DNA from: Candidatus Parabeggiatoa sp. nov. 2
Lineage (GTDB): Bacteria > Pseudomonadota > Gammaproteobacteria > Beggiatoales > Beggiatoaceae
Direction of reading: 5' to 3'
Assembly (NCBI GenBank): GCA_002085445.1
Contig: NBMI01000017.1
Span: 1 to 64,000, forward strand
DNA: 64,000 nucleotides
Part shown: positions 8,906 through 20,200 of the stretch, one piece after another
Layout: each line of letters starts with the position of its first letter
How positions within the stretch are numbered: position 1 is the stretch's first letter
Notes under the pieces: generated by a model
Database searches by the model: none
What the model was told of the DNA's origin: nothing
The model's input: the letters and a program-made list of their open reading frames with translations, nothing else
Translations under genes and position numbers: made by a program

Positions 8906-9937
8906 TTAATCTGTCTTAATCCACGATTCAGGTAAAAAAGAGGGCACTCTCACGCCGGTTTCACTTTCCTTGGCAAAATTTGAAACCAATTGAGCCAAAG
9001 CAATATCCAAAATACCTAACCCAAACGGACTGAAAATCGAAATATCAGTGCCGTTTTTTCGCGCCGGTTCTTCACCCAGCAGAATAGAGGCTAATGAACA
9101 GCGGATAAAATCACGATTCCCAACCTGTTGTTCCGCTAAATGCGGCGAGGTTTGAGCACGGCAGATATGATCGACGTCATCTACCACATTATCGCATTGC
9201 AAAATGATTTCCTGCGTTATATCCCGCAATGAAATATTTAAAATCGTGCTACCTTTTGACAGTGGTGAAATATCCGCAAGATAAGGTGTTCCAACCGTTG
9301 TAGCAAGAGAAACCAGTTCCGTTTCGCTTAACATCGCCGGTATATCCTTAGCGATGCTAACCTCTTCTATCTGTTCAAATTGCCGATGTATTTTGTCTTT
9401 GAAGAAATCAGCACGGCTTCTGTCAATATCATAAAGAACCAGACGCTTTAACTGCGGAAACGTGGCCATTAGAAAACGCGCAATCTCAAAATTGATGAAA
9501 CCACAGCCCAATAGGCCTACACCGGTTAATTTTTGATCCGCATGTAAATACCGGGCAGCCAGTGCCGCACTCGCTGCGGTTCGCTTTCCGTTAATGATAG
9601 AAGCATCCATGAAGACTTCAGGTCGTCCGGTTGCAACGGAATTAAGAACCAGTGTTGCCGATGCCCGGTCTATTCCCTGCTGCAAATTTCCCGGAAATGA
9701 AGCCACCCATTTGATGCCAGCAACATTAAATGCCCCACCTAGGAAAGCCGGCAGTGCAATAATCCGGTTCAGATTATTGTCGGGAAAACGTAAAAAAGAG
9801 GAATGGGGCAACGCACTTTCACCCTGTTCATGCACTTTATACGCCTCACCGACAACTTGCATAATTTCCTTTTCTCGCCCTTTAAGGAGAGATATTACCT
9901 CATTTCCTTTCAGAATTAAGAGATCACCTGGTTTCAT
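8906..9937 (-). CDS. sbnB: SbnB-type N-(1-amino-1-carboxyethyl)-glutamate dehydrogenase (2,3-diaminopropionate biosynthesis)
   Basis: A 343-residue ornithine cyclodeaminase/mu-crystallin family protein. It shows KWVASFPGN, ASATLVLNSVATGRPEVFMD, NGKRTAASAALAARYL and a Rossmann NAD site GVGLLGCGFINFE at about residue 140. The match to SbnB is strong in order and length (about 336 residues in Staphylococcus). SbnB oxidatively hydrolyses N-(1-amino-1-carboxy-2-ethyl)-glutamic acid with NAD to give L-2,3-diaminopropionate and 2-oxoglutarate. It begins 2 bp after the sbnA stop, so the pair is translationally coupled. It lies downstream of the NRPS genes on the same strand, which points to precursor supply for that assembly line. 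Confidence 0.93.
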   Translation of the reverse strand: MKPGDLLILKGNEVISLLKGREKEIMQVVGEAYKVHEQGESALPHSSFLRFPDNNLNRIIALPAFLGGAFNVAGIKWVASFPGNLQQGIDRASATLVLNSVATGRPEVFMDASIINGKRTAASAALAARYLHADQKLTGVGLLGCGFINFEIARFLMATFPQLKRLVLYDIDRSRADFFKDKIHRQFEQIEEVSIAKDIPAMLSETELVSLATTVGTPYLADISPLSKGSTILNISLRDITQEIILQCDNVVDDVDHICRAQTSPHLAEQQVGNRDFIRCSLASILLGEEPARKNGTDISIFSPFGLGILDIALAQLVSNFAKESETGVRVPSFLPESWIKTD

Positions 9938-9939
9938 TT

Positions 9940-10926
9940 TTAAAATCCGCCTGTAAAAAGATGTTCTACATTGCCAAAATGTTGTGCTACCCAGTTATCA
10001 GAATAGATGGTATCTAAATAGCGTTCACCACGATCAGGAAAGATTAGCACACAAGTACTCCCCGCTGGTATCCGCTCCTTGATCTTATCTAAAGCCATGA
10101 GTACGCCACCCGAAGAACCACCCACTAAAATAGCCTCTGTTCTCAACAAACGCCGACAACCTACCACACAATCCAAATCCGTCACATGTACATGCTCTTC
10201 TAATAAGCTTTCCTTAAGAAATTGGGATTTGAGCGAGGCACCCATGCCGGGGAGAAGCCGTGGTTTCTTATCGCCCCCAAAAATGAGACTACCTACCACA
10301 TCCACCGCGATCAGTTTAGTTTCCAGCCCGTGATCATGATTATAATGAGCACATCCCATAATGGTGCCACAGGTGCTAACCGCACCCAACAGATAATCAG
10401 GTGCTTTTTCAAGTTCGGTGACAATTTCGGAAAACGTACTCTTGTAGTGGGCGCCCGGATTATCTTCATTAAGATATTGATTAGGCCAGAAGCTATCCGA
10501 AAATTTATCCATCAACGTTTGAACTCGTTTGAGACGGGCCGGTAAATACTCTCCCGTTTCTGTGTCTGGTTCTGAAACCATCTCGATTTCGGCACCGTAG
10601 ACTTGAATAATGTCAAGATTTTGTGTCGTTGTTTTAGGATCAACGACACAAATAAAACGGAGGCCAAAATACAGGCAAACCTGAGCGAGTCCAATACCTA
10701 GATTACCAGAGCTAGATTCAATGATGACTGTTTCGGGGCCAACTTTACCCGTTGCCATGGCCTGCTTAATCATGTTAAGCGCCGGTCGATCTTTGATACT
10801 ACCACCGGGATTAAAACCCTCTAATTTCGCAAAGATTCTGAAAGGCAAGTCCTTATCAATCGAGGTTAATTGAATGAGAGGTGTCGCACCAATTAAAGAC
10901 AAAATGCCATTTTGTTGTTGTTTCAA
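9940..10926 (-). CDS. sbnA: SbnA-type PLP synthase (2,3-diaminopropionate biosynthesis)
   Basis: A 328-residue cysteine synthase-fold PLP enzyme. The PLP lysine is in GGSIKDR (Lys45). The substrate/PLP loop ESSSGNLGIGLA lies at about residue 70, and a glycine-rich phosphate loop (TCGTIMG) near residue 185. The SbnA family joins O-phospho-L-serine and L-glutamate to form N-(1-amino-1-carboxy-2-ethyl)-glutamic acid, which SbnB then cleaves. The motif and the immediate sbnB partner distinguish it from true cysteine synthase. It starts 176 bp after the NRPS 3' end. That gap holds a perfect hairpin (10968-10996), which could partly separate transcription of the pair from the NRPS genes. Confidence 0.93.
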   Translation of the reverse strand: MKQQQNGILSLIGATPLIQLTSIDKDLPFRIFAKLEGFNPGGSIKDRPALNMIKQAMATGKVGPETVIIESSSGNLGIGLAQVCLYFGLRFICVVDPKTTTQNLDIIQVYGAEIEMVSEPDTETGEYLPARLKRVQTLMDKFSDSFWPNQYLNEDNPGAHYKSTFSEIVTELEKAPDYLLGAVSTCGTIMGCAHYNHDHGLETKLIAVDVVGSLIFGGDKKPRLLPGMGASLKSQFLKESLLEEHVHVTDLDCVVGCRRLLRTEAILVGGSSGGVLMALDKIKERIPAGSTCVLIFPDRGERYLDTIYSDNWVAQHFGNVEHLFTGGF

Positions 10927-10967
10927 ATTGTCACCTTCTATGTTGTAATCGTCCTACTTGTCTTAAG

Positions 10968-10996
10968 AAATCCGATTTTTCCAAAAAATCGGATTT
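10968..10996 (-). terminator. Hairpin between NRPS and sbnA, possible attenuator
   Basis: An inverted repeat, AAATCCGATTTTT and its complement with a 2-3 bp loop. The AT-rich stem is followed by only a weak T tract, so it may be a partial terminator or a dispersed hairpin. A near-identical element lies at 61739-61772 and a degenerate one near 43284. Confidence 0.45.
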
Positions 10997-11102
10997 ATCA
11001 TGGATTTCTCATGGATTTGTGTACAAAAGTACATTGGGTGGTATACGCAAGCCTCATCTACATCAAAACGATGTCATACACCTATCATAATTATTGACAT
11101 TG

Positions 11103-14100
11103 TCAAGTTCTTTCATCCAAAACAAAAGCTTGTTCAACGCAACTTTTCAGTTGTTCCGCAAGCACTGGCACATGAGGTTGCGTCATCATCGTGATATGAT
11201 CCCCGGGGACGGTATGAACCAAAACGTTGTCAGAAAATTGGCTCCAACCCCAAGTCGGATCGTTGTGGATTTCCGATACCACCTCATTCTGTTCTTCGTG
11301 TACTTCGCGCTTCTCGCTGGCTCTAAAAAGTATAATGCGAGGCACTTTCACCGTATTTTCAGGCGCATAATGCGTTTGACAATTCGCTTTGTAAACTTCT
11401 ACCAGGCCACGAAGTTGTTTTAGATCGGTTTCAGGAGACAACCAGTTAGCCATAACTAATCGTTTTCTAAAATAGTTCAATTGTTCGTCTGGTGCAAGGG
11501 CTTGGAGTATTTCGTAGGACACCTCAAGGTTTTTTCCTAACAACTGCTCTACCTCTCCAGCCGCTTCTGTCAACCAGCGGGCCTCATCCCAATTCCTTTC
11601 TTCCACCGGTGCCTGCATAGATGGGGTGGTATCAAAAATGATCAGTAATGCGACTTCTTCTCCTTGTTTTTGCAATTGTTGACACATCTCAAAAGCCACT
11701 TGACCACCAAAAGAGTGACCACCGAGTAAATAAGGGCCTTGTTTTTGTAAGGTTTGGATATCGTTGAGGTAATGAGCCGCGATGTCTTCAACACGCGTAT
11801 GCGGCACCGATTCACCATCCAATCCGACCGCTTGTAAACCGTAAAAGGGTTGATCAGTGCCGAGAAAACGCGCTAACTCATATAAATAGAGGACATTGCC
11901 CCCGGCCCCCGGCATACAGAAAAAAGGCGGTTTAGAACCATTGGGCTGAATGGCTACCAAGGATGACCACAATTGAGTCTCCGTTTGCTGACGGAGCAAA
12001 TGCGCCAATTGTTCAATCGTGGCCCGTTGAAACAGGGTCGCTAAAGGCAGAGATTTGTTCAACTGTTTTCCGATTTGAGCCATTAAACTAACCGCTAATA
12101 GCGAATGTCCGCCGATTTCAAAGAAATTATCATGTATCCCAATGGGACGGACGTTCAAAATGTCTTCCCAAATTTGGGCTAATTGTAATTCCAAGGTATC
12201 CCGAGGTGCGACAAACGTATCGGTTGACAGTTGAGCATTGATTTCCCGTTTCTCAAGTGTTTGACGATCAATCTTGCCATTGGGCGTTAAAGGCAACTTC
12301 TCAAGCACCGTCAACTGGGCCGGTATCATATACTCAGGCAAACGGCTTTTTAGCCAAGCACGCAATTCAGTTATCAGTGAACCGTTATCAGCCGTTATCG
12401 GTGAGGTTTGTCCACTCGCCTCATTATTCAGTTGATCACTGATCACTGATAACTGAGCACTGACGATGTAGGCCACTAAACGCGGGTTATTCTCCTTATC
12501 ATAAAGAACAACCACTGCTTCTTTAACTGCTTCGTGCTGAGTCAACGTGGCTTCGATTTCACCTAATTCGATGCGAAAACCTCGCAGTTTGACTTGATGG
12601 TCTCGGCGGCCTAAGTATTCTAGGTTGCCATCCTCACGCCAACGCGCTAAATCGCCGGTTTTGTAGAGACGTTTCGGTTCCCCAAAGATATCGACTTCAA
12701 TGAATTTTTCGGCCGTTAACTCGGGGCGATTGAGGTAGCCTCTCGCTAATCCAGCACCTGCAATACATAGTTCGCCCGGAATGCCAATAGGGGTTGGGTT
12801 GTGATGGGCATCTAAGATGTAGATTTGGGTGTTCGCTATCGGTTTGCCTATGCACTGACTGTTTGAAAGAGGACTTTTAAAATCATGTACGCTAGACCAA
12901 ACCGTGCCCTCTGTCGGACCGTATTCATTAAAAAGTTTGGTCTTGGGTAATTTCACCTCGTGTTGGACAAGTAGGTTTTGTGAGCCACTTTCTCCGGCAA
13001 TAATGGCGGTTTTCAAGCCGGTCAGTTTGTCACTCTCAGGCTGTGATAACAAAGCCGAATAGAAGGTAGGTACACATAGCAAGTGACTGATACAATGTTT
13101 CCAAACCTGTGTGGTTAAGCTTTTCAAATCAAGTGAGTTTTCTGGCAAAACCAGCCTAGCACCTTGAGTTAAAGACCAAAATATGCCAGCGACAGAGCTA
13201 TCAAAACCCACGGGTGAAAGCAATAAAAAGGCCTTTAATTCCGTATAACTGTAGTAAGTTTGTCGTGTCCAAGTCGAGTGACATAAGTTTCTATGCTCAA
13301 TCATCACTCCCTTCGGCTTCCCAGTCGAACCAGACGTATAAATCACATAAGCCAGATTCTCGGCCCCACTTTGTCTCACGGGATTAGAACTAGAATAAGT
13401 CGCTATGGTGGCCCACTCACTCTCTAAACCAACAACGAATTTCGGTGTTGAGAGTGGCAACCTATCGATGAGACGACTTTGAGTTAACAGTACCGGAACC
13501 TGGCTATCTTCCAGCATGAACTGTAGACGTGGTGCCGGATAATCCGGATCAAGTGGTACGTAAGCACCGCCGGCTTTCAGGATACCTAACAAGCCAATCA
13601 CCATTTCTAACGAACGCTCCACGCAAATTCCGACCAAGGTTTCGGCTTTCACGCCGTTTTCAATCAGATAATGTGCTAACTGATTGGCTTTAAAATTCAG
13701 TGCCTGATAAGTGAGCGACTGGCCCTCAAACACGACAGCGACATTGGACGGAGTTTTCTCGACTTGTTCTTGGAATAAGTCAACTATCGTCTTATCAGCA
13801 GGATAATCCGCTTGTGTCTGATTCCAAGCGATTAATTGTTGTTGTTCGGTTAACGTTATCAAGGGCAACTGACCGACTGTTTGAGTCGGTTGGTTGATGA
13901 GGCCTTCTAATAACACTTCAAAATGTTCCGTCATCCGTTTTATCGTGTCAGGGCGGAACAAGTCAGTACGATATTCCCAATCACAAACCAACACCTCCTC
14001 GTGTTCAACCAGAGAAAGTGTTAAATCAAACTGGGCGATGGTACTGTCGGTGTCTTCAACTGATACTTTTAAGCCAGCTAGTTCAAGTTGCTCTTGAGGC

Positions 14101-14261
14101 GTATTTTGTAACACCAACATCACTTGGAACAGTGGCGAGTAACTGAGGCTTCGGGCCGGGTTCAGTTGTTCAACTAAGTATTCAAACGGAATATCCTGAT
14201 GGGCATACGCTTGTAAGGCCGTTTGTCGGACTTGTTTAAGTAATTGACGTCCGGTTAGCAA
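11103..14261 (-). CDS. NRPS, 3' part: end of C5, A5, PCP5, TE
   Basis: This is the downstream half of the last NRPS module, 1052 codons from a TTG that is probably not a true start. It opens inside a condensation domain (LLKQVRQTALQAYAHQDIPF, about residue 8). It then has an A domain (AYVIYTSGSTG near residue 310, NEYGPTEGT, YKTGDLAR, GFRIELGEIEATL), a PCP (FFEIGGHSLLAVSL near 720) and a thioesterase with GGHSFGG near 849 and a late PGDHITMM histidine. Residues at the ten specificity positions read D-S-A-L-I-A-E-V-W-K, for which I assign no substrate. Its A domain contains the in-frame TAACTGA-derived insert at 12431-12470. Compared with the sister module at 17220-17360, a net 83 bp is missing across the junction with the upstream gene. 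The two open frames therefore probably represent one gene with a deletion/frameshift, natural or from assembly. Confidence 0.88.
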   Translation of the reverse strand: MLTGRQLLKQVRQTALQAYAHQDIPFEYLVEQLNPARSLSYSPLFQVMLVLQNTPQEQLELAGLKVSVEDTDSTIAQFDLTLSLVEHEEVLVCDWEYRTDLFRPDTIKRMTEHFEVLLEGLINQPTQTVGQLPLITLTEQQQLIAWNQTQADYPADKTIVDLFQEQVEKTPSNVAVVFEGQSLTYQALNFKANQLAHYLIENGVKAETLVGICVERSLEMVIGLLGILKAGGAYVPLDPDYPAPRLQFMLEDSQVPVLLTQSRLIDRLPLSTPKFVVGLESEWATIATYSSSNPVRQSGAENLAYVIYTSGSTGKPKGVMIEHRNLCHSTWTRQTYYSYTELKAFLLLSPVGFDSSVAGIFWSLTQGARLVLPENSLDLKSLTTQVWKHCISHLLCVPTFYSALLSQPESDKLTGLKTAIIAGESGSQNLLVQHEVKLPKTKLFNEYGPTEGTVWSSVHDFKSPLSNSQCIGKPIANTQIYILDAHHNPTPIGIPGELCIAGAGLARGYLNRPELTAEKFIEVDIFGEPKRLYKTGDLARWREDGNLEYLGRRDHQVKLRGFRIELGEIEATLTQHEAVKEAVVVLYDKENNPRLVAYIVSAQLSVISDQLNNEASGQTSPITADNGSLITELRAWLKSRLPEYMIPAQLTVLEKLPLTPNGKIDRQTLEKREINAQLSTDTFVAPRDTLELQLAQIWEDILNVRPIGIHDNFFEIGGHSLLAVSLMAQIGKQLNKSLPLATLFQRATIEQLAHLLRQQTETQLWSSLVAIQPNGSKPPFFCMPGAGGNVLYLYELARFLGTDQPFYGLQAVGLDGESVPHTRVEDIAAHYLNDIQTLQKQGPYLLGGHSFGGQVAFEMCQQLQKQGEEVALLIIFDTTPSMQAPVEERNWDEARWLTEAAGEVEQLLGKNLEVSYEILQALAPDEQLNYFRKRLVMANWLSPETDLKQLRGLVEVYKANCQTHYAPENTVKVPRIILFRASEKREVHEEQNEVVSEIHNDPTWGWSQFSDNVLVHTVPGDHITMMTQPHVPVLAEQLKSCVEQAFVLDERT
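12431..12470 (-). repeat. TAACTGA-type repeat in frame inside adenylation domain A5
   Basis: The stretch TTGATCACTGATCACTGATAACTGAGCACTGA is split here only for reference: three to four variants of the heptamer TAACTGA / TCACTGA in tandem. On the coding strand it reads SAQLSVISDQL, between AYIV and the conserved LRAWLKSRLPEYMIP segment. Sister A domains carry LATPTDDIAQV at this place. Confidence 0.85.
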
Positions 14262-17200
14262 TCGGACTGCCGACTAAAATGTCGTGTTGCCCACTGTAAC
14301 GAGACAATAGAATCTGAAACGCGGCCAGCAATGTCATATATAAAGTGACACCGTTCTGTTGGCTGAACGACTTCAAACGTGCTGTGAGTTCTGCCGGTAA
14401 GCGGGTTTGTAAGTAGGAACCTTCATAAGTCAGAACGGCCGGCCGAGGGTAATCAGTCGGTAATTCCAATAAGGCCGGGGCCCCGGCCAATTGTTCTTTC
14501 CAGTAACTGAGCTGACGCTCTAACAACTCACCTTGCAACCAGTTCCGTTGCCAAGCAGCATAGTCTGGGTATTGAATCGACATGGCCGGTAACTCGGGCA
14601 CACTGTTTTGGACATAAGCCAAATAAAGTTCGGCCCATTGACGAACCAAAACACTGATTGACCAACCATCACTGATGATATGGTGCATATTGAATAATAA
14701 TAAATGCTCTTGGGTAGAGAGTTTGAGTAACTCTACCCGCATCAGTGGCCCGCTGGTTAACTCAAACGGGGCATTTGCTTCAAGTTCAATGAGGTGGTTG
14801 GCAACGCGTTGTTGTGCCAAAGGTAATAAGTTAACATGATGTTCAATCAGAGATATGAAGCTTTGTTGCAATGCGTTGACCGACAATTCGCAGGAAAGAC
14901 GTAACGCCGCAGGCATATTGTAGGTGGCACTCGGCCCTTCGAGTTGCGCCAAGAACCAGAGCCGTTGTTGGGCAAAAGACAGTACCAACGGTTCGCCTTC
15001 GGCTAACGGTGTCAGAGGCGGTAACGGGGTGCCACGTTGTTGGTGCGTCAACCACTGCCCTTGTTCTTGAAGACGTGCGTGTTCAAAGACTTTTTGGAGC
15101 GGCATCTCAACCGTAAAACGCTCACGTATCCGTGAAACCAGTTGGGTGGCCAACAGCGAGTGCCCACCGGCTTCAAAAAAATCTGTTTTGGTGTTGCTGA
15201 TCTCATAACCAAGGACTTCAGACCAAATTTGACAGAGTAAACGCTCGAAGTCTGATTGGGGTTCAACTACCACGTCGGATTGAGCCAAATCGGGAGCCGG
15301 CAACGCGTTTCGATCAATCTTACCATTCGGCGTTAACGGCAGTTGTTCCAAACTCATGATGTGAGCAGGCATCATATAGTCTGGCAAACGCGCTTTGAGC
15401 CAAGTCCGCAACACTTTAGCATAGTCGTCTGTCGGTGTGGCTAACGTAATATAAGCGGCTAAACGAGGATTACCATTGTCCTTGAAAAGCACCACCACGG
15501 CCTCGGTAACAGCCTCGTGCTGAGTCAACGTGGCTTCAATTTCGCCCAGTTCGATGCGAAAACCGCGCAGCTTGACTTGATGGTCTCGGCGGCCTAAGTA
15601 TTCTAGGTTGCCATCCTCACGCCAGCGTGCTAAATCGCCGGTTTTGTAGAGACGTTTCTGTTCCCCAAAGATATCTAGTTCAATGAACTTCTCAAGCGTT
15701 AGCTCGGGGCGATTGAGGTAGCCTCTGGCTAATCCTCTCCCGGCAATGCACAGCTCGCCGGGAATGCCGATAGGGGTTGGGTTGTGATGGGCATCTAACA
15801 GGTAGATTTGGGTGCCCAAGATTGGCTTACCAATGGGAAGATGAGAAACGGATTCTGTTAGTCTATAAGTACTTGCGACTACAGTCGCTTCGGTCGGGCC
15901 GTAGGTATTAAGTAGTTGAACCTGTTGGCTAAAGGTTTGTTGCCAATACTTAACATGTTGTAGAGAGGCTGCTTCGCCACCGATGATGACTAACCGCACC
16001 GACTCTGGCCAATTATTTTTGCTGTCTGGTGCAGTTATCACTTGTTGCCAGTAAGCCGTTGGTAAATCTAAAATCGTCACCGCCTTATGTTGGCAAGTCT
16101 GTAAGAAGGTATGCTCAGTGTCCAGCATCCCTTTGTCACGCAAAATTAAACGCCCACCTTGCGTCAAACCGGGGTAAATTTCTTCCACGGCCGTATCAAA
16201 GTTGATAGACGCAAATTGTAACACGCTATCTTCTTCATAAATGGGGTAAATTTTGACGGCTGAGTGTATAAAGTGAATCAAGGCGGCATGTTCAATCATC
16301 ACTCCCTTTGGCTTCCCAGTCGAACCAGATGTATAAATCACATAAGCCAAATTCTCTGGCCCACTTTGTTTCTCCGGATTGGAACCTGAATAAGCCGCTA
16401 TCATGGCCCACTCGCGGTCCAAACCAACGAGTTTTGCTTGATGTGTTGGCAACCGTTCAATGAGATGACTTTGAGTTAACAGTACCGGTACTTGGCTATC
16501 TTCCAGCATGAATTGTAGGCGTGGCGCTGGATAATCCGGATCAAGCGGCACGTAAGCACCACCTGCTTTCAGGATTCCCAACAAGCCAATCACCATTTCT
16601 AATGAACGCTCCACGCAAATCCCGACTAAGGTGTCTGCTTGAACGCCTTTTTCAATCAGATAATGTGCTAACTGATTGGCGTATCTATTCAGTTCATGAT
16701 AAGTGAGCTTTTGTCCCTCAAAAACGACGGCGATATTAGAGGCTGTTTTTTCGACTTGTTCTTGGAATAAGTCAACTATCGTCTTCTCAACCGGATAGTC
16801 CGTTTGTGTTTGATTCCAAGCCATTAACTGTTGTTGTTCCGCCTGGGTTAAAAGTGGTAACTGAGAAACTGACATGGCGGGATTATTGACAATACTTTCT
16901 AATAAGACTTGGAAGTGTTCGGACAGACGTTTGATAGTGTCTTCCCTGAACAAATCTGTACAATACTCCCACTCACAAACCAACACCTCATCGTGTTCAG
17001 TAATAGAGAGTGTTAAATCAAACTTGGCAATGGTACTCTCGCTGTCTTCATTCGAGACTTTTAAGCCTCCGAGTTCAAGTTGCTCTTCAGGCGCATTTTG
17101 TAACACCAACATCACTTGGAACAATGGCGAGTGACTGAGGCTTCGGGCCGGGTTCAGTTGTTCAACTAGGTATTCAAACGGAATATCTTGATGGGCATAC

Positions 17201-20200
17201 GCTTGTAGGGCCGTTTGTCGGACTTGTTGAAGCAATTGAGTAACCGGCACTTTTGAGTTAACCTGTGTGCGTAACACCAACGTGTTAACAAAAAAGCCAA
17301 TTAAGTCTTCCGTCTGTTGATGCGTGCGGTTAGCAATCGGACTGCCGACTAAAATGTCGGCTTGTCCACTGTAACGAGACAACAAAATATGAAACGCGGC
17401 CAACAATGTCATGTATAATGTAAAACCGTTCTGTTGACTGAACGACTTCAAACGCGCTGTGAATTCAGCCGGTAATCGGGTTTGTAACTGAGCCCCTTGA
17501 TAACTCATGACCGCCGGCCGAGGGTAATCCGTCGGTAATTCCAATAAGGCCGGGGCCCCGGCCAGTTGTTCTTTCCAGTAGGTAAGTTGACGCTCTAACA
17601 ACTCACCTTGTAACCAATTTCGTTGCCAAGCGGCATAGTCTGGGTATTGAATCGACAGAACAGGTAACTGGGGAGCACGGTTTTGGAGGTGTGCCAAGTA
17701 AAGTTTGGACCATTGACGAACCAGAACACTGATTGACCAACCATCACTGATGATATGGTGCATATTGACTAATAAGAAATGTTCTTGGGTAGAGAGTTTG
17801 AGTAACTGTACCCGCATCAGTGGCCCGTTGGTTAACTCAAACGGGGCACTCGCGAAAGCCTCAATGATGTGGTTAGCAAGGCCTTGTTGTTGTGCCAAAG
17901 GTAACGCACTTAAATCGATCAGGCCATAAGGATTATAAACCGCTAACACTTGCACGGTGGCTTGTCCATCGACTTCGGGAAAACACAGGCGTAAGTTAAC
18001 ATGATGCTCAATCAGAGAGATGAAACTTTGTTGCAATGCGCCTTGAGACAATTCGCCTTCAATCCGTAACGCGGCCGGCAAATTGTAGGTAGCACTCGGC
18101 CCTTCGAGTTGCGCCAAGAACCAGAGCCGTTGCTGAGCAAAAGACAGTACCAACGGTTCGCCTTCGGCTAACGGTGTCAGAGGTGGTAACGAGATGCCAC
18201 GTTGTTGGTGCGCCAACCACTGTGCTTGTTCTTGAAGAAGTGCGTGTTCAAAGACTTTTTTCAGCGGCATCTCAACCGCAAAACGCTCACGTATCCGTGA
18301 AACCAGTTGGGTGGCCAGCAGCGAGTGCCCACCGGCTTCAAAGAAGTCGGCTTTGGTGTTGCTGATCTCATAACCAAGGACTTGCGACCAAATTTGACTG
18401 AGTAAACGCTCTACCTCTGATTGGGGTTCTTTGAGCACGTCGGGTTGGGCCAAATCGGGGGCCGGCAACGCGTTTCGGTCAATCTTACCATTCGGCGTTA
18501 ACGGTAGTTGTTCCAAGCTCATGATGTGGGCCGGCATCATATAGTCTGGCAAACGCGCTTTGAGCCAAGTCCGCAACACTTGAGCTATGTAGTCTGTCGG
18601 TGTGGCTAACGTAATATAAGCGGCTAAACGAGGATTGCCTTCGTCCCTGATAAGCACTACCACTGCCTCGGTAACGGCTTCATGTTGAGTCAACGTGGCT
18701 TCGATTTCGCCCAGCTCGATGCGAAAACCGCGCAGTTTAATTTGATGGTCGATGCGGCCTAAGTATTCTAAGTTGCCATCCTCACGCCAACGCGCTAAAT
18801 CGCCGGTTTTATACAGACGTGCGCCGGATTCTTGGCTAAACCTATCCGGAACAAACACCTCGGCGGTTTTTGGAGAATTTTTCAGGTAACCACGTCCAAC
18901 CCCCACACCGCCAACATACAGTTCACCCACCACACCAATTGGAACCAGTTGCCCGCTCGCATCAAGAACATAAAGGCGCATATTATTAACGGGCTTGCCT
19001 ATCGGTATGTTGCTCACCTCCAAACCGGGCGAGTTTTCCAGACGGTAATGTGAGACATCATCGGAACACTCGGTCGGCCCATACGCATTTAACAACGGAA
19101 TAGCTGGATAAGCCGCCAGCCACTTTAAGCACAATTGGGGCGGTAATGCTTCTCCAGTCAAAATTAACCAACGTAACTGGGACAAATTAGGACGTGTTTC
19201 TGCTTGAAGCGTGATTTCTTCAAGTATCATTTGTAACAATGAGGGTACAATTTCAAGGACAGTTATCCGTTGTTGCACCACCTGTTTGAGTAACAGTACC
19301 GGATCAGCGGCCGTCTCATCATTGACAATGTGAACACGGCCACCCATCAGCAAAATGGCCAGAAATTGCCAAACTGAAATGTCAAATGTCTGTGACGCAT
19401 TTTGGGCGACAATATCGGTTTTGGTTAACTTGATCTCGTCAATTTTGGCGTACAGATGATTTAACATACCTTGATGTTCAACCATAACGCCTTTTGGAAC
19501 GCCCGTCGAACCAGACGTATAAATCACATAAGCCAAATTGTCTGGTGAACAACGTCTCTCCGGATTCTCATCAGAATAAGCCGCAATCTGTTCCCAGTCG
19601 CTATCCAGACAAACCACGTTTGCCTCTACAACCGGCAATTTTTCAAGCAGAAGACTTTGAGTCAACAACACCGGCACTTTACTTTCTGTCAACATAAAAT
19701 GCAAACGGGGAGCGAGAGAATTAGGAGCCAGCGGCAGATAAGCCCCACCCGCTTTCAGAACGCCTAAGAAACTAATCAGTATTTCTAAAGATCGTTCCAT
19801 GCAAATCCCAACCAAGGTTTCGGCAGAAACGCCTTTTTCAATCAGATAATGTGCTAACTGATTGGCTTTGAAATTCAGTGCCTGATAAGTGAGCTTTTGT
19901 CCCTCAAACACGACGGCAACATTGGACGGTGTTTTGTCGACTTGTTCTTGGAATAAGTCAACTATCGTCTTGTCAAGCGGATAATCCGTTTGTGTTTGGT
20001 TCCAAGCGATTAATTGTTGTTGTTCGGCTGGAGTCAATAGGGGTAATTGATGCAGTGCCGAGTTGGGATGATTCACCATTCCAGAAAGCAAGCGGCTCAA
20101 ATGAGCCAGCATCCGTTCTATGCTTGTTGAACTGAAACGCTTGGCATCATAAGTCAGTTTGAAGTGTAATCGCGGCCCCGGTATCACGGCCAACGTGATG

